NCBI GenBank assembly: GCA_963656825.1
Contig: CAVKJG010000001.1
Location: 1 to 64,000, forward strand
Origin: CAG-841 sp963656825
GTDB taxonomy: Bacteria; Bacillota; Clostridia; Oscillospirales; CAG-272
Direction: 5' to 3'
Length of the DNA: 64,000 nt
In this document: positions 49,050-58,323 of the stretch, in pieces
How positions within the stretch are numbered: position 1 is the first letter of the stretch
Layout: each line of letters begins with the position of its first letter
Notes under the pieces: generated by a model
Databases searched by the model: none
What the model saw: only the letters and a program-made list of their open reading frames with translations
Told to the model about the DNA's origin: nothing
Made by a program: the position numbers and the translations under genes

Positions 49050-51341
49050 TTATTTGGAAAGAGAAGCCACGGCGTTTGTATAAGCCGTCGAAACCTCGTC
49101 TGCCGTAAGCGCGCCCTTGTAGATCTTTGCGTCCGTCATTATCATATTGCCGACGGGGAAATCGCCGCCGATAAGTCCGCTCGTTATGTCGTCGCCGAGG
49201 CAGAAATAATTGAATGTATTGCCGCCGCCGACCTTGAAATCGGTATTTATCGCGCCTGTTCCGGCAAGCTTGCCGTTGACGTAAATATAGCTCTTCTTTG
49301 CCGCAAAATCATACGTTGCGACAACGTGCGTAAGCTCCGTGTTCGATGACGCCGCACCTGCGACAACGCTCGGGTTGTAGCCCGATGAGCCGCCCGAGCC
49401 GCCTGTGATAAAGTACGGCTGACCTGTCACCAGCTCCGCAAGTCCCCAGCCGCCTGCCTGCGTTCCGCAGACAATGCCCTGAACCTTGCCCGTGCTTGTG
49501 GTCGTCATATAGAAGGCTTCTACCGAGAAGCCGCCTTCGGCAAAGTTTGCAAAGCTTATCGCGCTTGTAAGCTCGTCGAATTTACAGAGCGCATAGTTGC
49601 CCTTTGTCGCGTGGAGTGCCTCGACCGTATATTTCTTTCCGGCGTGAGAAACCTCAACCTTTTCCACGGAAGCACCCTTGCTCTGAACGGTTACATGACC
49701 GAGAGTATCCGTTATTTTCCCGTCGGCAAAATCTATGTCGGCGTAAACCTCGGCTTTCTGCGGTTCTTCCGAGGTGCCGTCCTCAACGGTGAACACCTTT
49801 GTTATCTTTTCGCTTTCCGCACCCCATGAGTCCACCGCTATTACCGACACCTCGTATTCGCTGCCCGGAGTAAGAGTGCCCATTGAGTATTCCCACTCTT
49901 TTTTCATATCGGCGGGATCGCCGTGACGGTAGAAGTCGGCAAGAATTTTGACCGTTTTCTTTACCGTGACCTTTGTCGTGCCGAAGGAAAGTATGTAGTG
50001 ATGTGCAAATTCATCGTCCGTTGCGGATTTGAACTTGATAATCGTCTTTATCTTGCCGCTTGCGGATTTGCTTCCGTATTCGATTGTTATTGCGTCCTCG
50101 GGGAAAACGGGAGCGGTGTTCTTTTCCGCGCGCGTGTACTGATACGTCGAAAGGTGAGAATTGTCCGACGTCGGATGGCTTACCTCCCATGCCTCGCCTA
50201 TGGTTGTTTCGTTGTAGAAGTCCATACGGTTGAGTCTTACGTTGCCGTTTTCGTCAACCTGAACAAGATAGCCCTGAGAATATTCTTCGCAGTCGTTCAT
50301 TACCGTGCCGGATTTCATATCCGCATAGCCGCCGTTTTCAATCGCCATATAACGAACCGAGCCGCAGCCGAGCGATGTAAAGGCTGTCTGCATTATGCTT
50401 CTCGGATCGTTGAGCGGGAAATGAAGGTGACCGCTGAACGTCATTACCTGAGGATAATCCGAAAGGATATCGGTAAGATCCGTGGTATACCACATAAGGC
50501 TGTCGCCGGTGTAAAGCTCGCTTCCGTAAACCGTATGATATATCATCGGGTGAGTGAAAACGAATATCGGCTTTTCGGGGTCGTTTGTCTTGAGCATTTC
50601 AAGCGTGGTTCTGAGCCACTGCTTTGTGGAATCCTTATAGGGAGCGGCAACGCTGCCTATCTTCTTATAGCTGTTTTGGCTGTCCGGCTGAAGGAATACG
50701 AAATAATAATCGCCAACCTTGCAAAGACGGCTGCCGTTTGAAAAATCGCTTTCATATTCGGCAAGGTCATACTTAAAGAACGATTCGCCGAATATGCTGC
50801 GGAAATCGTTCATATAAAGCACGCCGCCGTAGCATTCTTCGTGGTTGCCCGTTGTGAAAATAAGCGGAACTTCCGTTTCGTCAAATACCTTCTGATATGT
50901 GTCCTTTACAGCCTGAGCCTCGCTTACCTGCCCCGACTGCGTAAGGTCGCCCGCGATGACAACGGCGTCGATACCGTCCTTATCGCCGGATTCTATCGCG
51001 TAGTCTTTAAGCAGATTGAGTGCTTTGTAAAACTTTTCCGTAGGCATCGCATATCCGTTCTGAAGATGTACGTCGGAAAGTGCGCCGAAGGAAAGCACTA
51101 TTTTGCTTGAATCGAACTTGCCGAGATCGACTACGGGGGTTACCGTGGTAGTCGTTTCTTCGGTTTTTGTCGTTGTCGTGGTGGTTGTTGCAGTTGTCGT
51201 AGTCGTTGTGGTTTTTGTACCGCCGGTCGTCGTTTCTGTCGTTGTGCTTTCTGTCGTAACGGAGGGCTCGACCTTTCCGCACGCACAGAGAGCAAGCGCC
51301 AGCATTATGACGGCAAGTACAAGTGCGAGTATTTTTTTCAT
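49050..51341 (-). CDS. Lipoprotein: calcineurin-like phosphoesterase plus LamG domain
   Basis: A 763-residue surface lipoprotein. Lipobox LCAC (Cys21) is followed by a linker of almost pure Thr (about 28-65). The metallophosphoesterase domain (about 80-330) keeps all metal motifs: SDVH, GDLTQSG, GNHEE, FTHPMIYH and SGHLHF. A beta domain (about 390-530, fibronectin-like, ending with WGAESEKITKVFTV) and a C-terminal concanavalin/LamG-like domain (FADGKITDTLGHVT ... KIYKGALTADEV) follow. It may release phosphate from external nucleotides, phospholipids or glycan phosphates. Confidence 0.88.
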   Translation of the reverse strand: MKKILALVLAVIMLALALCACGKVEPSVTTESTTTETTTGGTKTTTTTTTATTTTTTTKTEETTTTVTPVVDLGKFDSSKIVLSFGALSDVHLQNGYAMPTEKFYKALNLLKDYAIESGDKDGIDAVVIAGDLTQSGQVSEAQAVKDTYQKVFDETEVPLIFTTGNHEECYGGVLYMNDFRSIFGESFFKYDLAEYESDFSNGSRLCKVGDYYFVFLQPDSQNSYKKIGSVAAPYKDSTKQWLRTTLEMLKTNDPEKPIFVFTHPMIYHTVYGSELYTGDSLMWYTTDLTDILSDYPQVMTFSGHLHFPLNDPRSIMQTAFTSLGCGSVRYMAIENGGYADMKSGTVMNDCEEYSQGYLVQVDENGNVRLNRMDFYNETTIGEAWEVSHPTSDNSHLSTYQYTRAEKNTAPVFPEDAITIEYGSKSASGKIKTIIKFKSATDDEFAHHYILSFGTTKVTVKKTVKILADFYRHGDPADMKKEWEYSMGTLTPGSEYEVSVIAVDSWGAESEKITKVFTVEDGTSEEPQKAEVYADIDFADGKITDTLGHVTVQSKGASVEKVEVSHAGKKYTVEALHATKGNYALCKFDELTSAISFANFAEGGFSVEAFYMTTTSTGKVQGIVCGTQAGGWGLAELVTGQPYFITGGSGGSSGYNPSVVAGAASSNTELTHVVATYDFAAKKSYIYVNGKLAGTGAINTDFKVGGGNTFNYFCLGDDITSGLIGGDFPVGNMIMTDAKIYKGALTADEVSTAYTNAVASLSK

Positions 51342-51391
51342 TATGAAGTTCCCCTTCTTATTCGATAATTTATCTCAACGCGCGGAGCGCG

Positions 51392-52330
51392 TCAAAATCT
51401 TTGACTCGGCTTTTCCGTTTTTATTGCGGAGAAAAGCTTTTCTATGTCCCTTTTTCCCGGAGGCTTTGTCCCCGTGGTAAGACACGCGGCGCTTCCGAAC
51501 GCCACCGCCGTGCGCAGACATTCTTTTGGATTTTTCCCCTCCGACGCGGCTTTTATAAAACCCGCGACGGAGCTGTCTCCGGCGCCTATCGTCGATACGG
51601 CGTCAATTTCCGGAGGCTGCGCGAGGAAAACGCCCTTATCGCAGACAAGTATCGCCCCTCTTTTCCCGAGGCTTGTCATAACGTTTTCCGTTCCGCTTTT
51701 TCTCGCGCAGAGCGCAAAATCAATTATCTGAGCTATACTCGGCTCCGATATTCCGATATAGCGCGCGACCTCTTCTTCGTTCGGCTTTATAAGCCACGCG
51801 CCGATGTCGAGCACGTCGGATACTTCAAACGAACTTGAATCGAGAACGATTTTTGCCCCCGTCGATTTTACGCGTTTTATCAGCGCTTTTATATCCCGTG
51901 CGGCTATTCCCTGCGGATTTTTGCCGGAAAACGCCGCTATCGTGTCCGCGTCGGTTTTTCCTATCGCCTTTTCGATTTCCGAAAGAAGCGATATGTCCGC
52001 GTCCGAGCCGCCGAAGCTTATTCTTGTTTCGGGAGCGTTTTCCGTATGAACGGTTATGTTTTCTCTTATTCTGCTGCTTGTCATAACGGCTGTGTAATTC
52101 ACTTTTTCCGCGTCGAGTGCTTTAAGATATTCGCTTCCGTTTTCTCTTCCGACGGCAACCACCGCCCTGCTTTTGACATCCGCCGCCGCAAGTGCGCGTG
52201 AGATGTTCACTCCCTTGCCGCCCGCGTCACGCTCCGTGACGACGGCAAGGTTTTCGCGATACGCGCAAAAATCTTTGCAGAAGCAATGCATATCGAATGC
52301 TGGATTCAGAGTTACGGTAACGATGTTCAT
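51392..52330 (-). CDS. PfkB-family kinase (1-phosphofructokinase-like)
   Basis: A 312-residue ribokinase-fold kinase of the FruK/LacC group. The start MNIVTVTLNPAFDM, GGKGVNISRALAAADV and the catalytic ATP site TIGAGDSSVAGF (Asp base) are typical. It phosphorylates fructose 1-phosphate, tagatose 6-phosphate or a similar sugar. No PTS EII genes are nearby to choose between them. ATG 52330 with CGGAG upstream is preferred over an earlier start. Confidence 0.9.
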   Translation of the reverse strand: MNIVTVTLNPAFDMHCFCKDFCAYRENLAVVTERDAGGKGVNISRALAAADVKSRAVVAVGRENGSEYLKALDAEKVNYTAVMTSSRIRENITVHTENAPETRISFGGSDADISLLSEIEKAIGKTDADTIAAFSGKNPQGIAARDIKALIKRVKSTGAKIVLDSSSFEVSDVLDIGAWLIKPNEEEVARYIGISEPSIAQIIDFALCARKSGTENVMTSLGKRGAILVCDKGVFLAQPPEIDAVSTIGAGDSSVAGFIKAASEGKNPKECLRTAVAFGSAACLTTGTKPPGKRDIEKLFSAIKTEKPSQRF

Positions 52331-52374
52331 ATTTTCTCCGTGCAACAAAAACTGTTTGATTTTCAGATTTAATT

Positions 52375-52403
52375 ATTATACCACATATAAAACGCTCCGT
52401 CAA
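52375..52403 (-). promoter_or_regulatory. Promoter of the PfkB-family gene
   Basis: TTGACG (52398-52403), 17-base spacer, perfect TATAAT (52375-52380) on the minus strand. Confidence 0.8.
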
Positions 52404-52521
52404 CGGATTTGAGGAGCGCACTCTGTACAAAAAAATCGCATTTTTTTGTGAATTTCGCTTGTAACGGATTGTTTTCGGTCAAAAATCCGCCCGTAGGCAG
52501 CAAAATAAATTTCATAGTGAA

Positions 52522-52550
52522 TTGACAACCGCTCCGTCGTGGGTTATAAT
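52522..52550 (+). promoter_or_regulatory. nusB operon promoter
   Basis: Perfect TTGACA (52522-52527), 17-base spacer, perfect TATAAT (52545-52550). Confidence 0.9.
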
Positions 52551-52587
52551 TTATACTGTAAAAATAATTTATCGGAAGGTAACGACA

Positions 52588-52992
52588 ATGCAGAATCTTT
52601 CCAGAAGAGCGGCAAGAGAATGTGCGCTCAAAATGCTTTACGGCTACGAATTTTCAAGAGAAGCCGATCCCGCGGATTTTTTCGAGCTTTCCTGCTCCGA
52701 ATCGGAAACTGCGTCCGACGATTTTTCAAAAAAGCTTTTCCTGACGGTTGCCGAAAACCTCGCGGCGATAGACGAAACAATCGAGCAGAACGCAAAGGGC
52801 TGGAAGCTTGACAGAATATCGAAAATGACTCTTTCCATACTACGTCTTTGCGTGTGCGAAATGAAATATTTCGACGATATCCCGTTTGCCGTATCTATGA
52901 ACGAAGCCGTGGAGCTTGCAAAAATATACGACGGAGACGACGCTCCCGCATTTATAAACGGTATAATAAACGCCGTTGCAAAAGCATCATGA
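52588..52992 (+). CDS. nusB: Transcription antitermination factor NusB
   Basis: A 134-residue all-helical NusB. It starts SRRAARECALKMLYGYEFS and ends with AVSMNEAVELAKIYDGDDAPAFINGIINAVA, both family signatures. With NusE/S10 it binds boxA RNA in rRNA operons. ATG 52588 follows GGAAGG. It opens an operon with the TsaD-like gene, xseA, xseB and ispA; a nusB-xseAB-ispA order is common in Firmicutes. Confidence 0.96.
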   Translation: MQNLSRRAARECALKMLYGYEFSREADPADFFELSCSESETASDDFSKKLFLTVAENLAAIDETIEQNAKGWKLDRISKMTLSILRLCVCEMKYFDDIPFAVSMNEAVELAKIYDGDDAPAFINGIINAVAKAS

Positions 52993-53948
52993 ACGTTTTG
53001 GGAATAGACACAAGCAACTACACCACCTCCGTGGCGCTTGTGACGGACGAAGGCTTCCGCCACGAAAGGCTGATACTTGAGGTGGCAAGCGGAGAGCGCG
53101 GACTGCGTCAGAGCAGTGCGCTCTTTTTGCATACGAAAAATCTTCCCGTTCTTATGGAAAAGCTCGCTCCTGCCGGCAGAATCGACGCCGTGGCGTACAG
53201 CGACAGACCGCGCGACGAGGAAGGCTCGTATATGCCGTGCTTCCTTGCCGGAGAGGCTGTCGCAAGATCGGTTGCCGCGTCCTTGGGCGTGCCTGCTCTG
53301 CGCTTTTCGCATCAGGCAGGACATATAATGGCTGCGGCGACCACCTGTAAAAATCCCGAAATTGCCCGTTCTCCGTTTCTGTGCTTTCACGTTTCGGGCG
53401 GAACGACGGAGCTTGTCTACGCCGCTCCGTCGGAGAAAAACGGCTTTGATGTGAAAATAATCGGCGGAACGGCGGACATAAGCGCGGGGCAGCTTATCGA
53501 CCGCACAGGCGTGCTTCTCGGGCTTAAATTCCCATGCGGCGGCGAGCTTGAAAGGCTGGCTGAAAAAGTCGGAAAACAAAAGGTGAAAATATCGGCAAAG
53601 GGTGCGCTTTGCAATTATTCCGGCGCCGAAAACAATACGGTAAAAATGCTCCGCGACGGAAAAAGCGCGGAAGAAACGGCGCGCTACGCGCTTGATTTCT
53701 GCTCGGCTTCGCTTATATCGTCGGTTCGCGCCGCAAGAAAGGACTGCGGAAATCTTCCCGTGCTTTTCGCGGGCGGCGTCATGCGCGATATGATAATCCG
53801 CCGCGAGCTTGAAAACGGGCTTGAAAACATATTCTTCGGTTCGGTGGAGCTTTCCTCCGACAATGCCGTGGGAACGGCGTGGCTCGGCAGAAAACGCCTG
53901 AAAGGAGCGACAGATGGAACGTCAGGTGATCTCCGTAACGGAGCTTAA
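52989..53948 (+). CDS. TsaD/Kae1-like (M22 family) protein
   Basis: A 319-residue ASKHA-fold protein of the peptidase M22/TsaD family. LGIDTSNYTTSVALV is the phosphate 1 loop, HQAGH (His108, His112) supplies the metal ligands, FHVSGGTTEL the second loop and LFAGGVMRDM the adenosine motif. TsaD proper makes t6A on tRNA with TsaB and TsaE; this shorter copy in the nusB-xseA operon is a clostridial paralogue, so its function is not certain. ATGA overlap with nusB; 35-base overlap with xseA. Confidence 0.82.
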   Translation: MNVLGIDTSNYTTSVALVTDEGFRHERLILEVASGERGLRQSSALFLHTKNLPVLMEKLAPAGRIDAVAYSDRPRDEEGSYMPCFLAGEAVARSVAASLGVPALRFSHQAGHIMAAATTCKNPEIARSPFLCFHVSGGTTELVYAAPSEKNGFDVKIIGGTADISAGQLIDRTGVLLGLKFPCGGELERLAEKVGKQKVKISAKGALCNYSGAENNTVKMLRDGKSAEETARYALDFCSASLISSVRAARKDCGNLPVLFAGGVMRDMIIRRELENGLENIFFGSVELSSDNAVGTAWLGRKRLKGATDGTSGDLRNGA

Positions 53949-55161
53949 CCTATATATAAAAAACAAGCTGGACGGCGATCCCCTGCTTTCCGGCTTGCTC
54001 GTCCGCGGCGAAATATCGAATTTCAAGCGGTATTCGAGCGGTCATTGCTATTTTACCCTTAAAGATACGGGCGGCGCGGTCAGAGCCGTAATGTTCAATT
54101 CGTCCGCACAAAGATTAAAATTCGTCCCGACTGACGGAATGAAGGTCATCGCCTTGGGCAGAGCTTCGCTTTACGAGCGCGACGGTCAGTATCAGCTGTA
54201 CGTCACCGCGCTTGAGCCGGACGGTCTCGGAACGCTTCATCTCGCCTACGAGCAGCTCAAAGCGCGGCTTTCCGAAGAAGGACTTTTCGACGACGCGCTG
54301 AAAAGAGAAATGCCGAAATATCCGCGCCGCATCGGCGTTATAACCTCGCCTACGGGCGCGGCGGTAAGAGATATAATAAACATCGCCGGCAGAAGATTTC
54401 CGCTTGCCGAAATATGCGTTTATCCCGCCGTGGTTCAGGGCGACGAAGCCGTCCCGACGCTGCTTGCGGGACTTGAATATTTCGGGAAAGCGTCCCCCGC
54501 CGACGTTATAATCATAGGCAGAGGCGGCGGCTCGATAGAAGACCTGTGGGCTTTCAACGACGAAGCCCTCGCCAGAAAGGTGCGCTCATCACCCGTCCCC
54601 GTAATATCGGCTGTCGGTCACGAAACGGATTTTACGATATGCGATTTCGTCGCCGATATGCGCGCGCCGACGCCGTCGGCGGCGGCGGAACGCGCAACGC
54701 CCGACAAAGCGGAAATAATATCTGCGCTTGCGGCAAAATCCGCGCATATGACCTCACTTATAAACCGCAGGCTTGACATTCTGCGCGAAAGGCTCGGAAA
54801 GCTTTCGTCCTCGCGCATGCTGAAAAGCCCGATGAATTTTATAGACGACAGACGCCTCGCGCTCGATTCCGTATCGGAAAGGCTTTGCCTTAAAGCCTCC
54901 GCCGGCATAACCGAAAAGGCTTCGGAGCTGAAAAGTCTTGCGGCGGCGCTGAACGCTTTAAGTCCGCTTTCCGTGCTTTCAAGAGGCTACGGAGCGGTTT
55001 TCGATAACAACGGAAAGCTGATAAAAAGCGTGGGCGATGTAAGCATCGGCGACGGGCTTACGATAAAAATATCGGACGGAGAAATAAAAGCCGAAGCAAT
55101 ATCAAAAACGAAAACCCGAAAAGGAGGAAAAAACGGTGGAAAAGAAAAAACCGAGCTTTGA
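53914..55161 (+). CDS. xseA: Exodeoxyribonuclease VII large subunit
   Basis: A 415-residue XseA. The N-terminal OB fold (VTELNLYIKNKLDGDPLLSGLLVRGEISNFK ... GHCYFTLKD) binds ssDNA; the catalytic region has RIGVITSPTGAAVRDIINI and IIIGRGGGSIEDLWAFN; the coiled-coil C-terminal arm (LRERLGKLSS...) binds XseB. It degrades ssDNA in repair. ATG 53914 follows AAAGGAG. Overlaps both neighbours, so expression is coupled. Confidence 0.96.
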   Translation: MERQVISVTELNLYIKNKLDGDPLLSGLLVRGEISNFKRYSSGHCYFTLKDTGGAVRAVMFNSSAQRLKFVPTDGMKVIALGRASLYERDGQYQLYVTALEPDGLGTLHLAYEQLKARLSEEGLFDDALKREMPKYPRRIGVITSPTGAAVRDIINIAGRRFPLAEICVYPAVVQGDEAVPTLLAGLEYFGKASPADVIIIGRGGGSIEDLWAFNDEALARKVRSSPVPVISAVGHETDFTICDFVADMRAPTPSAAAERATPDKAEIISALAAKSAHMTSLINRRLDILRERLGKLSSSRMLKSPMNFIDDRRLALDSVSERLCLKASAGITEKASELKSLAAALNALSPLSVLSRGYGAVFDNNGKLIKSVGDVSIGDGLTIKISDGEIKAEAISKTKTRKGGKNGGKEKTEL

Positions 55162-55354
55162 AGAGGCGCTTGCGCGTCTTGACGAAATAGTTTCGGAAAT
55201 GGACGGCGGCAAAGCGGAGCTGGACAAGCTTCTCAGTCTTTTTGAGGAAGGCACCGCGCTTGTCAGACAGTGCAGAAAAGAGCTTGACACGGCGGAAAGA
55301 AAAATAAAGCTTGTGACGGAGGATGGGGAAATTGACTTCCCCGCTGAAAAATAA
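55136..55354 (+). CDS. xseB: Exodeoxyribonuclease VII small subunit
   Basis: A 72-residue XseB. SFEEALARLDEIVSEMDGGKAELDKLLSLFEEG is the family core helix pair that wraps the XseA arm. The start is GTG at 55136 with GGAGG, inside the last codons of xseA, which helps fix the stoichiometry. Confidence 0.95.
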   Translation: MEKKKPSFEEALARLDEIVSEMDGGKAELDKLLSLFEEGTALVRQCRKELDTAERKIKLVTEDGEIDFPAEK

Positions 55355-55356
55355 TT

Positions 55357-56244
55357 ATGGATATACGCAAAGCTATGGAAAATTACGCTGGAAAGGTGAC
55401 GGCGGAGCTTGAAAAATATCTTGTAACGCCCGATCCCGACCTTGAAACTCTTTACAGCGCGATGCGTTACAGCGCGCTTTCCGGCGGAAAAAGAATAAGA
55501 CCTTTCCTTTGCGACAGCTTCTGCCGCCTTTTCGGAGGAAAAGAGGAAGCGGCAATGCCGTTTTCCTGCGCCATTGAGATGGTTCACGCCTCGTCCCTTG
55601 TCCACGACGATATGCCCTGTATGGACAACGACGCCCTACGCCGCGGAAAGCCGACAAATCACATCGTCTACGGCGAAGACATTGCCCTTCTCTGCGGAGA
55701 CGCGCTTATAACAAAAGGCTTTGAGCTCGCGGCAGGAAACCGTCTTGTGTCTTCGGAGGCCGCAAGAAGCGCAGCCGCAATGCTCACGCGTCTTGCCGGC
55801 GGAATCGGCATGATGGGCGGTCAGCAGATAGACCTGCTCGCCGAAAAAACAAAGCCGGATTTTCCGCTGCTGCTGAAAATGCACGACAAAAAAACCGGAG
55901 CGCTTATGCGCGCTTCGGTGCTTCTCGGCTGTCACGCCGCCGAAATAACGGACGAAAGCGATCCGCGCTGCAAAGCCGCCGTCAGATACGCAGACGGCAT
56001 AGGCACGGCGTTCCAGATAATCGACGATATTCTCGACGTTGAGGGTGATCCCGCTCTGCTCGGCAAAGCCACCCACGCGGACGCCGCCGAAGGGAAAACA
56101 ACGTTCATCTCGTTTATGAGCGTCGCCGACGCAAGAAAATACGCAAAAGAGCTTACCGATTCCGCGACGGAAGCGATTCGCTTCTATGACGGCTCGGAGG
56201 AGCTTACCTCGCTTGCCGAATTTCTTCTTTACAGAAACAAATAA
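55357..56244 (+). CDS. ispA: Polyprenyl (farnesyl) diphosphate synthase
   Basis: A 295-residue trans-prenyltransferase. GGKRIRPFL, the first Asp-rich motif DDMPCMDNDALRRG, and the second DDILDVEGD bind Mg-diphosphate. Size and FARM residues fit FPP/GPP synthase. FPP feeds undecaprenyl phosphate for wall polymers. It starts 2 bases after xseB. In many Clostridia dxs follows; here a terminator and yunB follow. Confidence 0.94.
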   Translation: MDIRKAMENYAGKVTAELEKYLVTPDPDLETLYSAMRYSALSGGKRIRPFLCDSFCRLFGGKEEAAMPFSCAIEMVHASSLVHDDMPCMDNDALRRGKPTNHIVYGEDIALLCGDALITKGFELAAGNRLVSSEAARSAAAMLTRLAGGIGMMGGQQIDLLAEKTKPDFPLLLKMHDKKTGALMRASVLLGCHAAEITDESDPRCKAAVRYADGIGTAFQIIDDILDVEGDPALLGKATHADAAEGKTTFISFMSVADARKYAKELTDSATEAIRFYDGSEELTSLAEFLLYRNK

Positions 56245-56245
56245 C

Positions 56246-56295
56246 AAAATCGCCCCGTTTTGCATAGAATTTTAGCAAAGCGGGGTGATTTTTAT
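56246..56295 (+). terminator. Terminator after ispA, overlapping the yunB start
   Basis: An 18-base stem (two G-U pairs) joins AAAATCGCCCCGTTTTGC with GCAAAGCGGGGTGATTTT, followed by TATTATT. The yunB SD and GTG lie in the 3' arm. Confidence 0.75.
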
Positions 56296-56938
56296 TATTA
56301 CCGAATGTTCTTTCCGGAAACGCAAAAAAGGCAAAAAGCTGCTTATATCCGTCCTTTGCGTTTTTCTGTCGGCGCTTTTTATCGTTCTGTATCTGAACAG
56401 AAAGCTCGATCCGCTCGTGTGCGATGCGGCAACTCCGCGCCTGAGAGCCGAGATGACGCGCGTGATAAACGAAGCGGTAAGTGAAGCGATGTCCGGCTAC
56501 AACGAAAAGCTTATAAGCATAACCTACGGAGCGGACGGGAAAATACTTTCCGTAGAAACGGACAGCGTAAAAATAAATCTTCTCCGCGCGCTCGTAACGG
56601 AGAAGATAAACGAAAAAATAAAAGAATACGGCGAATACACCGTCACCATTTCCGCTTCAAACATTATGGACGACGAAATAATTTTCGGCAGATTTCCGTC
56701 GTGGCGCATTCCCGCAAGCGTGGAACCGAGCGGCAGCGCGGAAACCACCGTAAAAAGCTCGCTTACATCCGCCGGAATAAATCAGAGTCTGCATAAAATA
56801 GTTCTTTCCGTAAAGGTGAAAGTAACCGCCATGCTCCTTATCTCCACCGTTGACGTCGAAACCGACACGGATATCTGCATAGCGGAAACCGTAATAATAG
56901 GCGAAGTCCCTTCGGTGTTTTTCGGCGGTGAAAATTAA
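56285..56938 (+). CDS. yunB: Sporulation protein YunB
   Basis: A 217-residue YunB: a membrane anchor (about 19-36) and an external beta domain with NRKLDPLVCDAATPRLRAEMTRVINEAV, DSVKINLLRALVTEKI and a late VKVKVTAMLLISTVDVE. YunB is made in sporulation in Bacillus and is needed for proper spore maturation. The GTG 56285 is buried in the terminator stem; GGGGTGA fits an ATT at 56294 better, as for the LTA-synthase-like gene. Its 3' end overlaps the convergent radical SAM gene by 4 bases. Confidence 0.87.
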   Translation: MIFIITECSFRKRKKGKKLLISVLCVFLSALFIVLYLNRKLDPLVCDAATPRLRAEMTRVINEAVSEAMSGYNEKLISITYGADGKILSVETDSVKINLLRALVTEKINEKIKEYGEYTVTISASNIMDDEIIFGRFPSWRIPASVEPSGSAETTVKSSLTSAGINQSLHKIVLSVKVKVTAMLLISTVDVETDTDICIAETVIIGEVPSVFFGGEN

Positions 56939-57819
56939 ACTCCCGTATAATCGAAATCGGGAATAAAGCTTTCCGCGGCGGCGCTTCCCTCCTGAACGTA
57001 GGCTGTCGAAATTCCTATCTTATCGGCATAATCTACAATCTTTGAATATTCGTATTTTGTCAGCTTCCGGCAAAGCTCCGGATAATTTTCAAGGCGCTTT
57101 TTGTCCGGCGTGAACTGACTCATTATGCTGAGAATAATATCGTTTCCGTATTCGGAATGAAGATAATCCATTACGCGCAGCGAATCGGAAACGCACCCGG
57201 GCAAAGCAAGATGCCGCACTATAACGCCTTTTTTCATAAGACCGTCACAAAGCACGGGCGCACCCTTTGTACGCACCATTTCGGCAAGCGCCTCCTTTGC
57301 CCTTTCGGGATAATCTCCCGCCGCCGAATATTTTCCGGCAAGCTCTCCCGACATATATTTGAAATCCGTAAGATAAATATCGACCGTTTTGTCAAGCGAA
57401 ACTATCGTTTCGGCTTTTTCGTATCCGCCGGTGTTCCATACAACAGGCAAGCCGAGTCCCTTCGCCTTCGCTTCGGCAACGACGCGCTTTATCTGCGGCG
57501 AAAAATGCGTCGGCGTAACGAGATTTATATTGTTTGCTCCCTGCGCTTTAAGCTCAAAGAATATCTCGCAAAGACGCTCATCGCTTACTTCTTTTCCAAG
57601 CTCGCCGCGTGAGATTCCGTAATTCTGACAGTACACGCACCGCAGATTGCAGCCCGAAAAAAACACCGTTCCCGAGCCTTTTTCGCCGGATATGCACGGC
57701 TCCTCCCAGAAGTGAAGCGCCGCGCGCGCAAGGCGGACGGTATTTTTCTCGCCGCAAAAGCCCTTGCCCGTATTTCTGTCGATTCCGCATCCGCGCGGAC
57801 AGATATCGCATTTTTCCAT
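56935..57819 (-). CDS. Radical SAM protein, PflA-like
   Basis: A 294-residue radical SAM enzyme. The cluster motif CNLRCVYC (Cys57, Cys61, Cys64) binds the 4Fe-4S cluster that cleaves SAM; an extra N-terminal set (Cys4, Cys7, Cys11, Cys22) may hold an auxiliary cluster or zinc. SGTVFFSGCNL and GGYEKAETI agree with the COG1313 pyruvate-formate-lyase-activase-like group. Its target is not known; no glycyl radical enzyme is nearby. Good promoter upstream. Confidence 0.9.
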   Translation of the reverse strand: MEKCDICPRGCGIDRNTGKGFCGEKNTVRLARAALHFWEEPCISGEKGSGTVFFSGCNLRCVYCQNYGISRGELGKEVSDERLCEIFFELKAQGANNINLVTPTHFSPQIKRVVAEAKAKGLGLPVVWNTGGYEKAETIVSLDKTVDIYLTDFKYMSGELAGKYSAAGDYPERAKEALAEMVRTKGAPVLCDGLMKKGVIVRHLALPGCVSDSLRVMDYLHSEYGNDIILSIMSQFTPDKKRLENYPELCRKLTKYEYSKIVDYADKIGISTAYVQEGSAAAESFIPDFDYTGV

Positions 57820-57884
57820 ATAACAATCAAGTCCTTTTGAATTTTTGTAAGCTTTACTGCGGCTCTGACGTCCTGCGTGCGACT

Positions 57885-57913
57885 ATTATATCACACAGCT
57901 CCGGCTTTATCAA
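57885..57913 (-). promoter_or_regulatory. Promoter of the radical SAM gene
   Basis: TTGATA (57908-57913), 17-base spacer, perfect TATAAT (57885-57890) on the minus strand. Confidence 0.8.
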
Positions 57914-58323
57914 TGAAATATTTACCTGATGTCCCGAGAAAATTTTCCGCGACGCTCTCGCATACTCCGCTTGCGGCAATGTTTCTTCCTTATTTATTGA
58001 TATACATAGGGCTTATAAAACGCCTGAAATGAGAAAATCGGAAGACGGTTTTCCGGCTTCGGATTGCCCGAAAAGCTGTTTTTGCGGTCATGAGATGTGC
58101 ATTTGTGTCATTTTTCAAAGCAGAAATGGCATAAATGCCGTGAAACCTGCCAAAATGCCGAAAAAATTTGCCGAAACGGTTGACAAGCCGAAATTTATGT
58201 GCTACATTTAATTAAATACTTGCGTAATTTTTTGCCTGCATTACGGTTTCTTTTATTTTCGGAAACTGCCGCGGCAAAAAAAGCAGCGGATATTGAAAAA
58301 ATACTATGCAATGGAGGAAAACA
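57914..58323. other. Gap before the opp operon, with TGCCGAAA-like repeats
   Basis: About 400 bases without a gene. Between 58128 and 58180 the motif TGCCGAAA or near copies occurs four times (TGCCGTGAAA, TGCCAAAA, TGCCGAAAA, TGCCGAAAC), just upstream of the opp promoter. They could be a regulator's operators. The first 100 bases show nothing clear. Confidence 0.45.
58180..58208 (+). promoter_or_regulatory. opp operon promoter
   Basis: TTGACA (58180-58185), 17-base spacer, TACATT (58203-58208), with a leader of about 110 bases before the first ATG. Confidence 0.75.
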
